From Mimachlamys varia (taxonomy: Eukaryota > Mollusca > Bivalvia > Pectinida > Pectinidae): DNA of 64,000 nt. The notes under the pieces were generated by a model. The model ran no database searches, was not told where the DNA came from, and was given only the letters and a program-made list of their open reading frames with translations. The DNA is taken from assembly GCA_947623455.1 (NCBI GenBank), contig OX392536.1, forward strand, positions 6,877,282 through 6,941,281. Direction: 5' to 3'. The translations under genes and the position numbers were made by a program. How positions within the stretch are numbered: position 1 is the first letter of the stretch; each line of letters starts with the position of its first letter. This document shows, in pieces, positions 1-11,540 of the stretch.

Positions 1-43
1 AGCGATACAAATTAAACAGTATTCATGATTAAAACAATTCTAA

Positions 44-180
44 GAACCGAGTCATTGTAAATCACAACAAGTAAACACAATCATGAGCGTACATAAAAAC
101 TTCATATCACTTAAGGATACAAAATAGTTCTCAATGAGACAAAACTGGCGACCATAAATTTGCTCATAAATGAAGACCCC
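44..180 (-). mobile_element. Retroelement relic (RT family, 3' region), unit 1
   Basis: The stretch matches the minus-strand form of the dispersed reverse-transcriptase element best seen at 53037-55345. It covers the end of the coding part and the start of the 3' region (compare 53280-53400). It is short and non-coding. The same scrap is in unit 2 at 11906-12045, so it pre-dates the duplication. Confidence 0.7.
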
Positions 181-251
181 CACTCGCTAGCATCTACGCA
201 GACATGATGTATTAAAACTGGTTTTATAATTTTTGTTACTCTGTATTGTTA

Positions 252-1588
252 CGATGGGTATTCCAAAAATAATGTCAATTGCATCGGTGCTCATATAGCG
301 GAAGTGCTTTTGTTCATTTTAATTTGCTTTGCCCTTCAAAATACTCTCTGCCAGCTAGAACACCTTTTTAGCCGGTCAATCCATTTTTGGACGCATTTTT
401 CATACTCTTCAATGGGTACACCCATCAGACACTGATAAACAGCAGATCAAAGGGCATTTCTCGAATTGTATTTCTACCAGATAAATTATATTTAAGTTTT
501 GAAAAGAGAAAATAGTCGCAGGGGGCCAAGTCTGGCGAATACGGAGGGTGCGGAAGGACGGTATCCTTCTCTGACTCTAAAAAGTCAGTCACAATACGTG
601 CCTTGTGAGCGGGTGCATTATCATGCAAAAGTCGGACATACTTAAGTCCTGTTTTGGGGCGGCGACTTTTGTAGTAGTTTTTCAACTTTCTCAGAACAAC
701 GTTTTTATAGAACTTGCCTGTGACCGTTCTGCCTTTTGGCACCGGGATTTGAATAGCTGGACCCTTATTAGTGAACAAAATAGCATATAAAACCTTCTTT
801 ACCGTTCGTATTCGTTTGGCAATACTTGGGCCTCTGGCATTTATTAGTGGCCCATTTTCGGTTGGCAAATTTCCGCTTTGGTTCAAAATAATACACCTAG
901 GTCTCATCACCAGTGACTATATTATCAAAAGCCTTTTTACTATATTTTGGGTACATTTTGAGAAGTTTTTGTTGCCATTGTTACACGCGTCTTCTTTTGC
1001 TCATCCGTTAACAAATGGGGTATCCATCTTGCATTTATCTTTCTAACTTTTAGGTGTGTCTTCAAAATTGCATGAACTCTTGTTAACGACAAGTTTGTCA
1101 TTCGCGCCAATTGTCTTACGGTGAATCGAGCATCAGTTTGGAGGATATTTCGGATTTTTTCTATGTTATCTTTGGTCGTAGTTGATGCAGGACGACCTGG
1201 GTGAGCAGCATCTTTCAGTTGCTGCTGACCAGCACTAAATTTACCTACCCACCTACAAACAGTCCTGTGAGACATTACGCCTTCCCTATAAATGTCACAC
1301 ACCTCGCGGTGAATATCTACAGCCTTTATGCCGAGTAATGACCTACCTTTTATAAAGGCCCTAATTTTAAGAACATTTTCACCTCGTTTTCCTGTGATTT
1401 TGTGTCTTGTCTACAGAATAGGCTATGGAACGATGTACACTGTACCGAGGCCAGTGAACATGTGGACGAGATATTTACCTGTGTCACGAGCCAGGGATCA
1501 CGTAATCGACACGAGGTGGTTTTGTGTATAAATTGCACGATTTCCGCGAAATAAAGCACAGATGACATTATTTATGGAACACCCCTCG
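252..1588 (-). mobile_element. Mariner transposon, unit 1
   Basis: This 1337-bp element is flanked by TA dinucleotides (250-251 and 1589-1590). Its ends are imperfect inverted repeats: the left begins cgatgggtattcc and the right ends ggaacacccctcg, and similarity continues for about 30 bp. Size, TA target and TIR form are those of mariner. The transposase inside is broken, so the element is dead. Unit 2 has the same insertion at the same place, so it is older than the tandem duplication. Confidence 0.92.
425..1302 (-). pseudogene. Mariner transposase pseudogene (DD34D), unit 1
   Basis: The transposase would cut and paste the element at TA sites. The N-terminal part (1302 to 940) has the paired helix-turn-helix region, with VSHRTV-like and RFTVRQLARM segments. 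The C-terminal part (910 to 425) has HDNAPAH and YSPDLAPCDYF, whose two aspartates are 34 residues apart, the mariner DD34D spacing. The first catalytic region reads GDET and then a TAG stop at 897-899, where unit 2 has an intact tryptophan. There is also a frameshift in an A-run near 950 and another near 800. The family's usual length is about 345 residues and no intact frame remains. Confidence 0.9.
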
Positions 1589-1627
1589 TATGGCACAATT
1601 GTAAACAAGGAGTTCAAGAAAACTTTG

Positions 1628-1845
1628 GTTTGGTTTTTTTTGTTTTATGTCCTATTAACAGCCAGGGTCATTTAAAGACGTACCAGGTTAAGGAGGTGGA
1701 GGAAAGCCGGAGTACCCGGTGAAAAACTACTGACCTACGGTCAGTACCTGGCAACTGCCCAACGTGGGATTAGAACTCGCAACCCAGAGGTGGAGGGCTA
1801 GTGGTAGAATGTCCGAACACCTTAACCACTCGGCCGACGCGGCCC
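1628..1845 (-). mobile_element. tRNA-derived SINE, unit 1
   Basis: Read on the minus strand from 1845, it starts with a tRNA-like head with an A-box-like gccgagtggttaagg and a B-box-like gcgagttctaatccc. A central part with ccgggtactccgg follows, then a tail ctgttaataggacataaaa. The core string recurs in two other SINEs here (23430-23575 and 56103-56285). SINEs of this build are common in bivalves and cephalopods (MetaSINE-like), but subfamily naming from memory is uncertain. RNA polymerase III would transcribe it; mobility needs a partner LINE. Confidence 0.8.
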
Positions 1846-1849
1846 TATT

Positions 1850-2800
1850 CAGGAAAAGCTCCTTTATTGATATCATTACAATTTTATATAGTGGAATATG
1901 CCTTTAACATGTCGATCGAATCATGGTCTGGAGACTGTAGTTTAATAAAATATTTTAATTAACATTTTAATCAACATGGCTTAAGTTATGTAGGCGATGT
2001 AGAACTCGTTGGCTTCATGCCTTTGATAAGAACGTCACCTCGTGTTTAACAATGACACGTGCTCATATTCAAAATAAATAAATCCCCATCTCCTGTATTG
2101 ATTTACTTATCAAATTTGAACATTTGATAGATCTAGTGTCTGACTTTTTATCAAAATTAGTTAATATATAAGCAGCAAAAATTCGGACTCTTCACTTTCC
2201 GTCGTATATAAGATACATTTAGTGTAACGATATAAAATCGGGAGTTATTTAAGCCATAGCTTTAATGATGCTGACGAGTTATGTTTTGAAAATCCAGTTT
2301 TGATTTCTGCTTAACACATACTTATACAAAATGTATGTGATGTAAACAACTATTTCTTTACTTCTCTAAAAAAGTGTTTTAATTACTATAAAACAATATT
2401 TTATATTTTGAAATTAGAGTTTTAGTCATATGACTTTGTAAAGACATCCATTAAAGTGAAAATGTAGATACTGTCGCGGTGATTCCTTTTAAAAGTAAAT
2501 TATATAGACTGTAACTGACTTCCGAACATAACTGAAATATGGCTATTATGAAAACTGCTCCCAAAATAATATGAGCAGCAAAGTAAGTTCTGGTGTTTTA
2601 GGCGAAGGAGTTTACGTGCAGCCATGACTCTTTGGTGTTAAATACAATGATATAAAACCACCATTAAGCCTCCATGTCATAGTTACATTAAGTATCACTA
2701 CTCATAAACAAACAAACAAAAATAACTCGAATTCTCAAAACGATTTTTGCATGTCTAAGAATTATTTATTTTATACCAGATTGAATAAAATTTGTTATAA
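1850..2800. other. Gene-free stretch of unit 1
   Basis: This is AT-rich sequence with no open frame, splice-bounded exon or recognisable repeat. It is almost identical to 14640-15585 in unit 2, which reflects recent duplication rather than constraint. Confidence 0.6.
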
Positions 2801-2804
2801 GACA

Positions 2805-2965
2805 AAACAAATAGAGAATACCAAGAATAAAACCATAATCCGAATTCAAAATCGATTAGACTAGGGGCAAGATATAAACAAGGGAGAGATTTACATGGAG
2901 ACCCTTGTAAACGTACAAGAGAATAAGACCAGGTGTTCCGGAAGAGTTGCGAAACTTCGTCCCGG
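2805..2965 (-). mobile_element. Retroelement 3'-end relic (minus), unit 1
   Basis: The stretch carries the dispersed 3'-region signature in minus form: ccataatccgaattcaaaat, then agagaataagaccaggtgtt and ccggaagag, after which it is cut off at about 2948. Together with the plus-strand scrap at 3185-3480 it forms an inverted pair. The unit 2 counterpart is at 15590-15757. Confidence 0.75.
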
Positions 2966-3184
2966 ACATGGCACATGTCCAGGCTAGTACAGTACACCGA
3001 TAGGATGTGGTGATTGGTGATAAATTGTAAGCTTCAATAATATCTGATATTTTTATCTAACACAAAAATAATGTATAACCATACACATACACAGAACTCA
3101 ATTTATCGTGTAATTCCCTTTTTACCTTCATACTTGTCCTTTTTAGTTTGATTGTCCCAATCGTGGTATCCTAGACGAAGATCC

Positions 3185-3480
3185 TGTTTAATTGTATGTT
3201 ACAAAGGTGGACGTTATGAATATACTTAATAATATGTCTACTTGTTGTGGTTGAGAATTGTGCATCCTTTCTCACTTGGAGGCTATGACCTTTATATGGA
3301 TGTTATCTACATTTACATGAATGATGTCATCGATGAAGCAGACACTTTCTCTCCCGAAACATCTGGTCTTATTCTCTTCTACCTGTTCACGGTTCGTCGT
3401 ATAAATATATCCTTTGTTCATATGTTGTCCCTAGTGAAACCAGTCTGTGTGTCTAGTATAAATGAAATAAAGATTTGTCC
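3185..3480 (+). mobile_element. Retroelement 3'-end relic (plus), unit 1
   Basis: This is a plus-strand copy of the same 3' region, with ggatgttatctacatttaca, gatgaagcagacac and tctggtcttattctcttcta. It is diverged but collinear with the copies at 31205-31495 and 26540-26775. It ends near an aatgaaataaagattt string. The unit 2 counterpart is at 15977-16272. Confidence 0.7.
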
Positions 3481-3489
3481 GTAGAAACC

Positions 3490-4450
3490 CTCTAAAAGTT
3501 ATACTAAACCTCATTTCCGATATCTCGTGTGATAGAAATCAAAATATAACTGAAATTGATATATCTGAGTCATGTTTTCTTATGACAGTAACATATCTTA
3601 GTTACATGTAAGTCATGACATGGATCAAAAATTCAAGACCAGAAATGTATTCGAAGCGAGAAATTGCGAACTCTCAACGGATACTTTAAACAGTTGAGCT
3701 ACTGTAACTCAAACATTAGCTTATGTAAAAAGTCGTATGTGATCTACTCAATCAAATTATGTTTATTTACTTTCTCCTTTGATCAAATGCAAAGATACAT
3801 AAAACCCCATACAACTAACCTTAGGTATATTTTGTCAGACACCTAATACAATAAGTTAGGGAGGACGAATGCACGGCAAGACTTGGGTCGGTGGGGGTCC
3901 CGCACCATCGAACTCGAGACTGATGCTGTATCCAATTTTTCTACATTTGGACATGCATCAGCCGGTTCAGACGTTCGACCTAATCAAGTTTCGCTACATT
4001 TAATTTTATTTCAAACAATGATGTCGATGTGTATAAATAACGTTCAAATAACAAAAAATACATCAGGTAAAAATAAACAATTTCCACAAATTAAGATTTT
4101 AATGTATGAAAGAGCAGTAACACGTTGACGCGATAGCAATCAGCTTATTGATAAATCAATTATTTCAATTTTTGAATTCATCAATATATTGCAAGCCAAT
4201 ACAACATACTAAAAATGTACTTGTTATTTAAACTTCTTTTTTAAAATAATATTGTTTATATATTTGTTGCCGTTTGCCACGAATCCATTAATTGATTTGA
4301 TACATATGTACGTATATGTGTTTTATTCATTTAAAAAGCCTTAAAGTCGAAATAATAATTTTAAAATATGAATATGCACCAAATTTAGATTTAAAAACTG
4401 TTAATTGAAAGGCGACAGGTTGTAGAAATTGACACCAGCTTGTTATTACA
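3490..4450. other. Upstream region of gene A1
   Basis: This is AT-rich DNA upstream of the A1 promoter with no recognisable coding or mobile sequence. It is nearly identical in unit 2 (16280-17240), so any distal regulatory sites would be shared by A1 and A2. Confidence 0.5.
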
Positions 4451-4456
4451 TTTTAC

Positions 4457-4463
4457 TATAAAT
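4457..4463 (+). promoter_or_regulatory. TATA box of gene A1
   Basis: TATAAAT lies 96 bases before the A1 start codon, which puts a transcription start near 4485-4495 and a leader of about 60 bases. Gene A2 keeps it (17248-17254), and the related minus-strand gene has a similar ATAAATT at the same 96-98 base distance from its ATG. That repeated spacing supports a real core promoter. Confidence 0.65.
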
Positions 4464-4552
4464 TGAGTTGTATACACGTCCCTTCTCACACTCATACCGA
4501 GAGTTGTACTGACGTTGTCCTAGCTTACAGCATACACCATCATCCTACAGAG

Positions 4553-7500
4553 ATGAATATTTCTCTTTTTCTGTTGCTGGTTGTGGCGATTCCAATGGTG
4601 CTCGCAGGGAGGTTGAGAAACAGAGAAAGAGGTATGTGTTTTCCGTTTGTCAATGTTTACGTAGATAATAACAATAAGATTGCTTTAATATACACAATTG
4701 GCCGGACATTTGTTTGTTCGGTCTGGCTCGACTTGGGCATATTAATGTATAATCACAATGTATTTTCATTTTGATGATTGTACAGAAAGCACATTTGACA
4801 ATAACACCTTTATAATTATGCATAAGATAAATTGTTCTTATTGAATAATCAGATAAAATATCAATACAAATGATATAATTGCAAAACATATTGGTCATTA
4901 GGAATTTTGAAATAAAACAGTGGTACCCAACACATTTCGTTTCGAAGATTAGTGGCACGGTACATAATATACTCATTTCCGTAGTACACGATTTGAAGAA
5001 CTAGTTTAATTTTACTTCTTAATTCATAAATTAAAAGGGTTTTACACACCTACCCTTACCCTTCTGCTTCTGCATTAGTTTAGACATTTTTTATTCCAAC
5101 CTTTTAGCCTCTAGCAGCACTGAAGAGTTCTATGACGACGAAACAGCTGTATGGTGCAGTTTATTTCATTTTTTCCCGGCAGCATACTATATCTATTACT
5201 TAATTAAAAGGTCCAGCACATGTGTGTGTTACGTCAACTTTTATGATAGGGGATGGTCGACTCTGCTGGTGGATGTTGTAGTCCCCGAGGTTGGCTGGAG
5301 CCTCCGAAGCTACAGTTGTCTCATTTGAGTAATGGCACGGTACAAATTTTCGTAGTACACGATTAAAAATTATACAGTACGTATTTAATGTTACATCTGA
5401 ATTTATAAATTAAAGGGGTGTTACGCACATGACCCTTCTGCTTCTATTTCACATTTAGTCATCTTTAAAATGCGTTTATTAAAAAAAAAATAGAGGTTAG
5501 GGGCACCTCGCTATTAAAGTCCTACACACATATCAGTTTTAAATACATATATACTTTAGATTTTTATACAATTGCTTACCTTCACAGAAGACGATGATAT
5601 CAAATATGCACACAGAGCGGAGGGACATCAAGGAAGAAAAATGCAAAGGCAAATTCCATACGATTCTGGTAAATATCGTTTAATGACCAAATATACGTAA
5701 CTTTCAGCAATAAATATTTACATCTTCATTTCACTCCGCCTCAATGAAACTAGTAAACTGTGGTTGCTTCATTTCCCGATGAAACAAGTGGAGCACGCGT
5801 TTTTTCGTTCCTGGCGAAGTAATACATTCGTTTACAGTGTATCGTCCTAGACGAACTGTATGCAATAATGTACGGGTGTACTACACGCGTACAACAGATG
5901 TTTTACATGCCAATGAGTTATGCCAATATCAAATCACACATAGTACTTGATATGACAAAATTTTGACATTTCCGAAATGTATGTTGGTCCTAACTTCCTC
6001 ATTGATTCCCTCGATGATCGTACGTTTAATGCAAATGGGATCATCTGCCCGTCGGCAGATTTCACATTTTTTTCATGTCCAATACTAAAATAAAATGTTT
6101 GAGATTGGTCACAGAAATCCGTTCTCTTTTAAGAAGTTACATATGATTTTTTTTCTATTATTCGACAAATGTAACATGTTCACGAAACTGATAAGCTAGC
6201 TAGACTAGTAGCGTGTTCCATTTTGTTCCGGAACGAACCAGACGTTCCGCCAAATGGTACACGACGTTCCGCAGGAATGAACCGGTTCGTCTGGAACGTC
6301 TCATTTGAGGGTACCAAGTTGGATCTAATATGGCAGCCGGTGAAAGGTTTTCTTTTCAAATGTTCAATACATTGTAAATAGACCTAACTATAACCAGTTA
6401 AACATCATTTCACCAGTGAAATATATCACTACCATCTCCAAGTGGCATCATAGTGTGTAAAATGTGTAATTGAAAGGGATTACTCGCATTGTTTTGCGGA
6501 TCTTATGACGGAACCGTTTTGGTTATTTCCGGAAAAGTTGTTGTTTTTTCGTTTTCGATTATTAGATTTTCACCCGCAGGAACGGAATTCGGCACGTTCT
6601 GTTCCATTTAGCAGACCAGTTCCAAGTTGGCACAACCGGAACGTTCCGTTTAATTTTCTGTCGGGAGTTTTTTGTAGTAACCGCTCAGATTTAATTCCTT
6701 TTAGCCTTATTTTGCTTTGTTATCAACTGGGGTTTAGGAATTTATTAGAATCACGAATAAAAAATAAAGTTCAGGATCACTTTGCCATTGACGTCCTGCA
6801 CAAAAATCAGTGTAAAAATACAAATATAATTTAGATTATTAAACAATTGATTTCCTTCACATTGCATATCGCCTTGTTTATCATTGTATTTCCACAAATG
6901 ACCTACACATTTGTTTATTTCACACAGATTATGATAAACAAGAGAGGGCAAATGGACGCGGAGTGGGGGAAAAACCCAGGCACACTAAATATGATTCTGG
7001 TGAATATCGTTTAATGACTGTTAAATGTATATATAATTGATTCAATTTATATTCCATTTCTATTTGTTAATTAAACTATTTCCGCCTGTTAACTATGCTC
7101 ATGTCTGTTTTGCAACAAAAGAAACCAAGCAGTCTCCAAACAAACAAAAATACAACTTGCAGAGGGAAAAGGCACAATGAAGTAATCGTAGGTTTACAAC
7201 GCTATATGAAGTCACATTGCGAAGAAAATAACACTGTTAAACACTATGAAAAGCCAAAATGTCAGCTTCAATATATTTATTTATACATTTTTTAATAAAA
7301 CAAGATAGATTCAGGATCATTCTTGATGTATTTTCATAAACCGTTTATTTGAACCAAACACTAAAATTCGGGATCACTTTCCAGTCCTAAACAAAAATCA
7401 GTTTTAAAATATAAATATCGTTTATTTTAGTTTTAATGTAAAGAGCAGCTTCCGGGCGAAGTTATTGAATAGTAGCACATATATGCCTAAACAAGGTTGC

Positions 7501-10500
7501 TTCCCCTTGCTATCCTTTCTGATTATTTTTTTTTTGTATTTTTTCGTTCGGAAGTACTGTAGTAATCCAGTTGGGAAACCGGAAACACGTCACACAATTA
7601 CGTTACGTAACACAATTACGCTTCATCATATTCAGCTTTCACCGACAGACATTATCTGTGTCTGATGCATTCATCGCTGTCGTTGTTTCAGAAGCTGGGT
7701 TGTTTTGGGGTATTTTTGACTTGCCGACTTAAATCTTGAATTTATGGAAATTTTATCTCTTTCTGAAACAGTCCATGAAAGATTCTCAGTTAATATCAGA
7801 GATTAACAATAAATCTACGCACTTTTATGGCTTTGTCTTTGTCATGTTACAAATCCTTTCTTTCAAACTGCATATATCTATTTATTTTACAGCAGACGAT
7901 GATATACAAACGGATGACACAGTGATAGGACGTGTAGAGGGGAAAAGTCGTCGTGATACCGGAGACGATGTTGGTTAGTTTTGCACAACTTAACGGAATC
8001 AAAATGTCATATAATTGATTTATTTTTCTTTACCTATACCTAAAAGTACATTAAAATGTATACATTCCGAAACGCTTTGATATTCTCTGATTGTTTTTCC
8101 ACAAAACCTCTCGATTTGAAGAGTAATATCAACCTTAGTATCATGTTAAAATCTTAAAGTATAAATTAAACTAACAATTGCTTTTCAAAGGATAGCACTT
8201 TGGTTAACAAGGTAAGGGCAAATCTTACTGGCTCAAAATGCAACAACTCATTCTTCTTCCTAAATTATTTCAAACAGAATAAACAAATAGCATGTATTTG
8301 AGCAGGGAATTCATTAGAGAATGTGTGAATCAGTTACATATGGACGCTGATTGTGCTTGAGTTGACGTCAGTTCTTGAAAAGTATAAATGTAACTTTCTA
8401 CCATAACAATAAATATTTTCTCTGAACTTCCTATGATTGTCCACATAACACGCAGTCACCTGTGAAGTGTCAAATCAGTACGCTGTATTTTGGTGTCAAT
8501 TTGGATATCGTTACATTAAACATAAAAAAGCCGTTTTATTACATTTTTGCCAGTGAAATATAGAAAATTATCAAACTGATAAAACTTATATTTTCACTGC
8601 AGTGATGAGCAGTGAAAGTATAAGATTTTACCGTGAAAATATAAGATTTTGCCGTGAAAATATAAGAGTTTGCAGTGAAAATATAAGGCTTTTTCAGTGT
8701 AACGTGAAAAAGTGACCCGAAAATAAAATACCACCCGGGTCATTATTCTGCGTTGCAAAAGTTACCCGGGGTCGTTATTTAACAGTAGAAATCTTACACG
8801 GCCATCTGTATGAGTTGTTGCCCTTGATTAGATCTTGGAGGCTCGCCATTGTTGTCGTCTGCTAGAACTTGTCTTGGTCTTGAAGAAATGGCATCAATAG
8901 TACATATTGATAGGAACTGCTGCAGGATTAAATATGAAATATATTGAAAGATGAACATGGTTCAACTTTTCCGATCAGCTTATCCCAATCAGCTGTGTAC
9001 TGGACCCGATCGGTTGTAATTTCGACGGATTTAATATGTGTGTAGTAGACTTAGCTCCTTTGCAGTAGGCAAGTAGACCAAGAAAAAAATAATGAAAGTA
9101 TCTTTGTCCTCTTTCGAAATGTAATAAAAAGTAAATTCAATGGTTTGCCGTTTAATATCATATATATTTCACTTGTATGGCAGATTTTTTTTTATATTTT
9201 CACTCGTGCGAAAATATAAAAAAAAATCTGCCATACTCGTGATGATATAAGTTTCGGTTTGATATCATTACGCACTATTTGTGTACTATTTTTTCGTTAT
9301 TCTAGTATTAAATCATATAAAGTAAGGAAATTAAAAATCTTTATAGTTATTACAGATAAATGACCATGTCGCCCAAAATGGGCGACATTCTATTTATCTG
9401 TCACCCAAATTACAGAAAATAAAACATGAACCGATAGCGAGGTCAGTGCTATTTTTCTGTAATGCAGTGGGCGTTCATATCGCCTATAACTCGAAACAGA
9501 TCGCAGTTTAATGCTTCAATACATTATCTTAAAAAAATACTAGAATTTGCCAATGAAACATCTGGTTTCCAAGTCTTATCTTTTACCAAATGAGGTAAAA
9601 CAAACAAACAAAAGCGATGGTTTTATTGCAATGATATTGCTGAATAGATTGTTTTTAAAGTATAAAAAATAATGATTTGATTTTCTTTTGTTATCGTTTC
9701 AATTCAGTTTGTCTCGAAGTAAATTATCAAATACGAATCACAAACATTCATACAGTAATGTTCCTCTTTAAACAGTATCTTTCAATTGTACCTCATAAAG
9801 AGAAAAAATCTGGTTTTTAATCCTTGTTTAATCATCCTTTCTTCATGGCAGGTATCAAAAAGTCGTCTGAAAACAGGAAAATACTTTCAGACAGAAAGCG
9901 TACGATTGCCATGGAGCCATCACCCCTTCGCAAATACTTCTTCGAGTTAATGTGTAATCCCAGATTTAAGGTAATAATACTAAATTATCATATAAGTTAA
10001 ACTTAACAGATACACACTAGGTTATTTTTAGTATAGTAGTATAGATAAAATACAACAACTGCCTTTTCAGCATTTATGCGCATGCTCTGAATCTTGAATA
10101 AGCAAAAGCCATAATAACGCTTACTAACTCTATAAGTCAATATTTGAAGTATGAGACACATATTTTGGTATTTGCTATTTAACAAATCGAGGCAGAACTG
10201 TGTCGGAAATTGCAGAAAAATGTCATGATTTACTCTGTGTGTTAAATTTAAGCTTAACGTTTACAATTTAACTTGACATGTTTTTTTTTTAAAAAACATT
10301 TACCAGAGTGTATTTGCTTTCCAGGGTTGTTACATTTTGTATGCTTGAGAAGTGGATCAGCACAAGGTACCAAGTAACATTTGTAATAAGATCAACCATA
10401 ACTGGTGTAGTAAAACAACATTGCAACATAAAATGTTTTGTAGTTGACACAAACATCTTCTTCAAACCTAAGTCATGTACAAATATAAAATAATAATGAT

Positions 10501-11015
10501 ATATATAAATATTAATGTAGATATATTAATAAATCCAGTTTTTATATATTTACACCTAAAATGAAAAATGTAAAGCATTTTTTTGGTGTATTACAGGTAA
10601 AATGTTCAGACATAGATATTTTATTGATGATAGGATGCAATTGTTCACTTACAAGTTTATGGTCATGTCCAGTCGCAGAAAAAGTGTTAAAAAATGCGAG
10701 AAAAACATAGTTTTTTGGCCACGACAAGACTTATGTGTGAAAAACAATTTGCGTAATTTTGAAAAAAAAAACACATATAAATCAGAAATATGAAACGGAA
10801 AAGTAGATGGAAATCCAGTTGCTAATGCTATGTTGTGGTGCCTTGATTTTTTTTCAAAATACATCTATCGCTAATTGATTTTCGTACTCAAATCTTACAC
10901 ATCCGGTAATACCAAGATGACAACTGAAATCATACTTTCATTTTATTTTCTTTCAGATCATTTAGAGGATACCGTTGTGGCTGTTGATTATAAAGCTTTC
11001 GCAGTTCCAGAATAG
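4553..11015 (+). CDS. Gene A1: secreted modular dibasic-rich precursor, six exons
   Basis: I do not recognise the family. Coding exons by splice sites: 4553-4631, 5588-5668, 6928-6999, 7896-7973, 9852-9970 and 10957 onward; introns 1-4 are all phase 1. Exon 1 gives a signal peptide (MNISLFLLLVVAIPMVLAG), so the product should enter the secretory pathway. Exons 2-4 give acidic starts (EDDD, DYD, DDDI) followed by basic clusters (GRK, KPRH, KSRR). Exon 5 has a convertase-like RKR and then MEPSPLRKYFF with one cysteine. With the donor at 9971 the reading ends two codons into exon 6 (total about 145 residues). A phase-1 donor at 9954, or skipping exon 5, instead reads exon 6 to TAG at 11013-11015. 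Exon 4 has a NAGNAG acceptor (7893 or 7896). A precursor for secreted peptides is plausible but not shown. Confidence 0.72.
5015..5480 (+). repeat. Degenerate internal duplication in A1 intron 1, with a relic exon
   Basis: Two diverged repeats share acccttctgcttct and the bases around it (near 5055 and 5435). The first holds an exon-like piece: a pyrimidine-rich tract ending ttttag at about 5107, then a frame open in phase 1 (ASSSTEEFYDDETA). The same spot in unit 2 (about 17880) has a stop codon, and a further copy at about 18260 has lost the AG. It looks like an old duplicated exon now decaying. Confidence 0.45.
6205..6680. other. Insertion-like segment in A1 intron 2
   Basis: This segment has several gttccggaacg and ttctgttccat motifs at its two ends and is absent from the shorter matching intron of A2. 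It is probably a small mobile element, but I cannot define matching terminal repeats or a target duplication. Confidence 0.35.
8540..9300. mobile_element. Fold-back element in A1 intron 4
   Basis: The left side has tacatttttgccagtgaaat followed by repeated gtgaaaatataag units (8600-8700). The right side has a long hairpin (9155-9260) whose tip is tattttcactcgtgcgaaaat. The same end string and hairpin tip occur at 21275-21622 in unit 2 at a different site, and the end alone occurs near 32965-33012. This is a non-autonomous inverted-repeat element with no coding capacity seen. Confidence 0.6.
9354..9401. repeat. Palindrome in A1 intron 4
   Basis: The two arms are cagataaatgaccatgtcgc and gcgacattctatttatctg, separated by a few bases. 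They would fold into a stem of about 20 bp. It lies in the part of unit 1 that is missing from unit 2. Confidence 0.7.
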
Positions 11016-11045
11016 TTGTAATGTGTAAAAAGATTAAACAGACGA

Positions 11046-11051
11046 AATAAA
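11046..11051 (+). terminator. Polyadenylation signal of gene A1
   Basis: AATAAA stands 31 bases past the distal stop codon (11013-11015) and 81 bases past the proximal one (10963-10965). It serves either reading of the last exon. The same signal is kept in A2. Confidence 0.6.
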
Positions 11052-11394
11052 TCATCAACAAATATCACATTTTTTATTTTTATTTTTTTTTTTATAGATA
11101 ACAAATTTCGGCATTGGCACAAATAACATTACAGCGATACAAGCAATTTTATAATCAAAATACATACATTTATATCAATATGGATTAAAAAAGAAATGTA
11201 TTGATATGTACCATTAATATTGATCCCTGTTTTTACTTTATTGTGATTAGCCATTATCTCGATATTGACTGATATACATGTATGTTGCCCATAGAGGACA
11301 ATGTTACAGTATTACCACTGCAAACTACAAATAGCCAAAGAAGACTTTTAAATATACATGTTCATGTATGGTAGAAATATCAGCTCAACCGACG

Positions 11395-11540
11395 ACAAAT
11401 ATATATCAATTATAGACCTTTGCTGAGGTCAATATGATGTTATACCGACCTCGTAGAATCAAATATTAACGCCCTATATTCAATATTTTAGATTCTACTA
11501 GGTCGGTAAAACACCATTTTGACCGAATTAAAGGTCCTTA
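11395..11540. repeat. Long imperfect palindrome, unit 1
   Basis: The left arm runs from agacctttgctgaggtcaat and the right arm ends accgaattaaaggtcctta, with the inner arms ccgacctcgtagaat and attctactaggtcgg. The stem is about 60 bp around a centre near 11472. The unit 2 copy (22515-22660) pairs slightly better. It is probably a small fold-back element. Confidence 0.75.

Noticed and set aside
425..1046. Plus-strand frames overlapping the mariner (605-790, 771-1046)
   Set aside because: They are antisense shadows of the minus-strand transposase.
4553..11015. Naming A1 as a known neuropeptide, antimicrobial peptide or venom component
   Set aside because: The signal peptide and dibasic sites fit all three, but no diagnostic motif is present, so no name is given.
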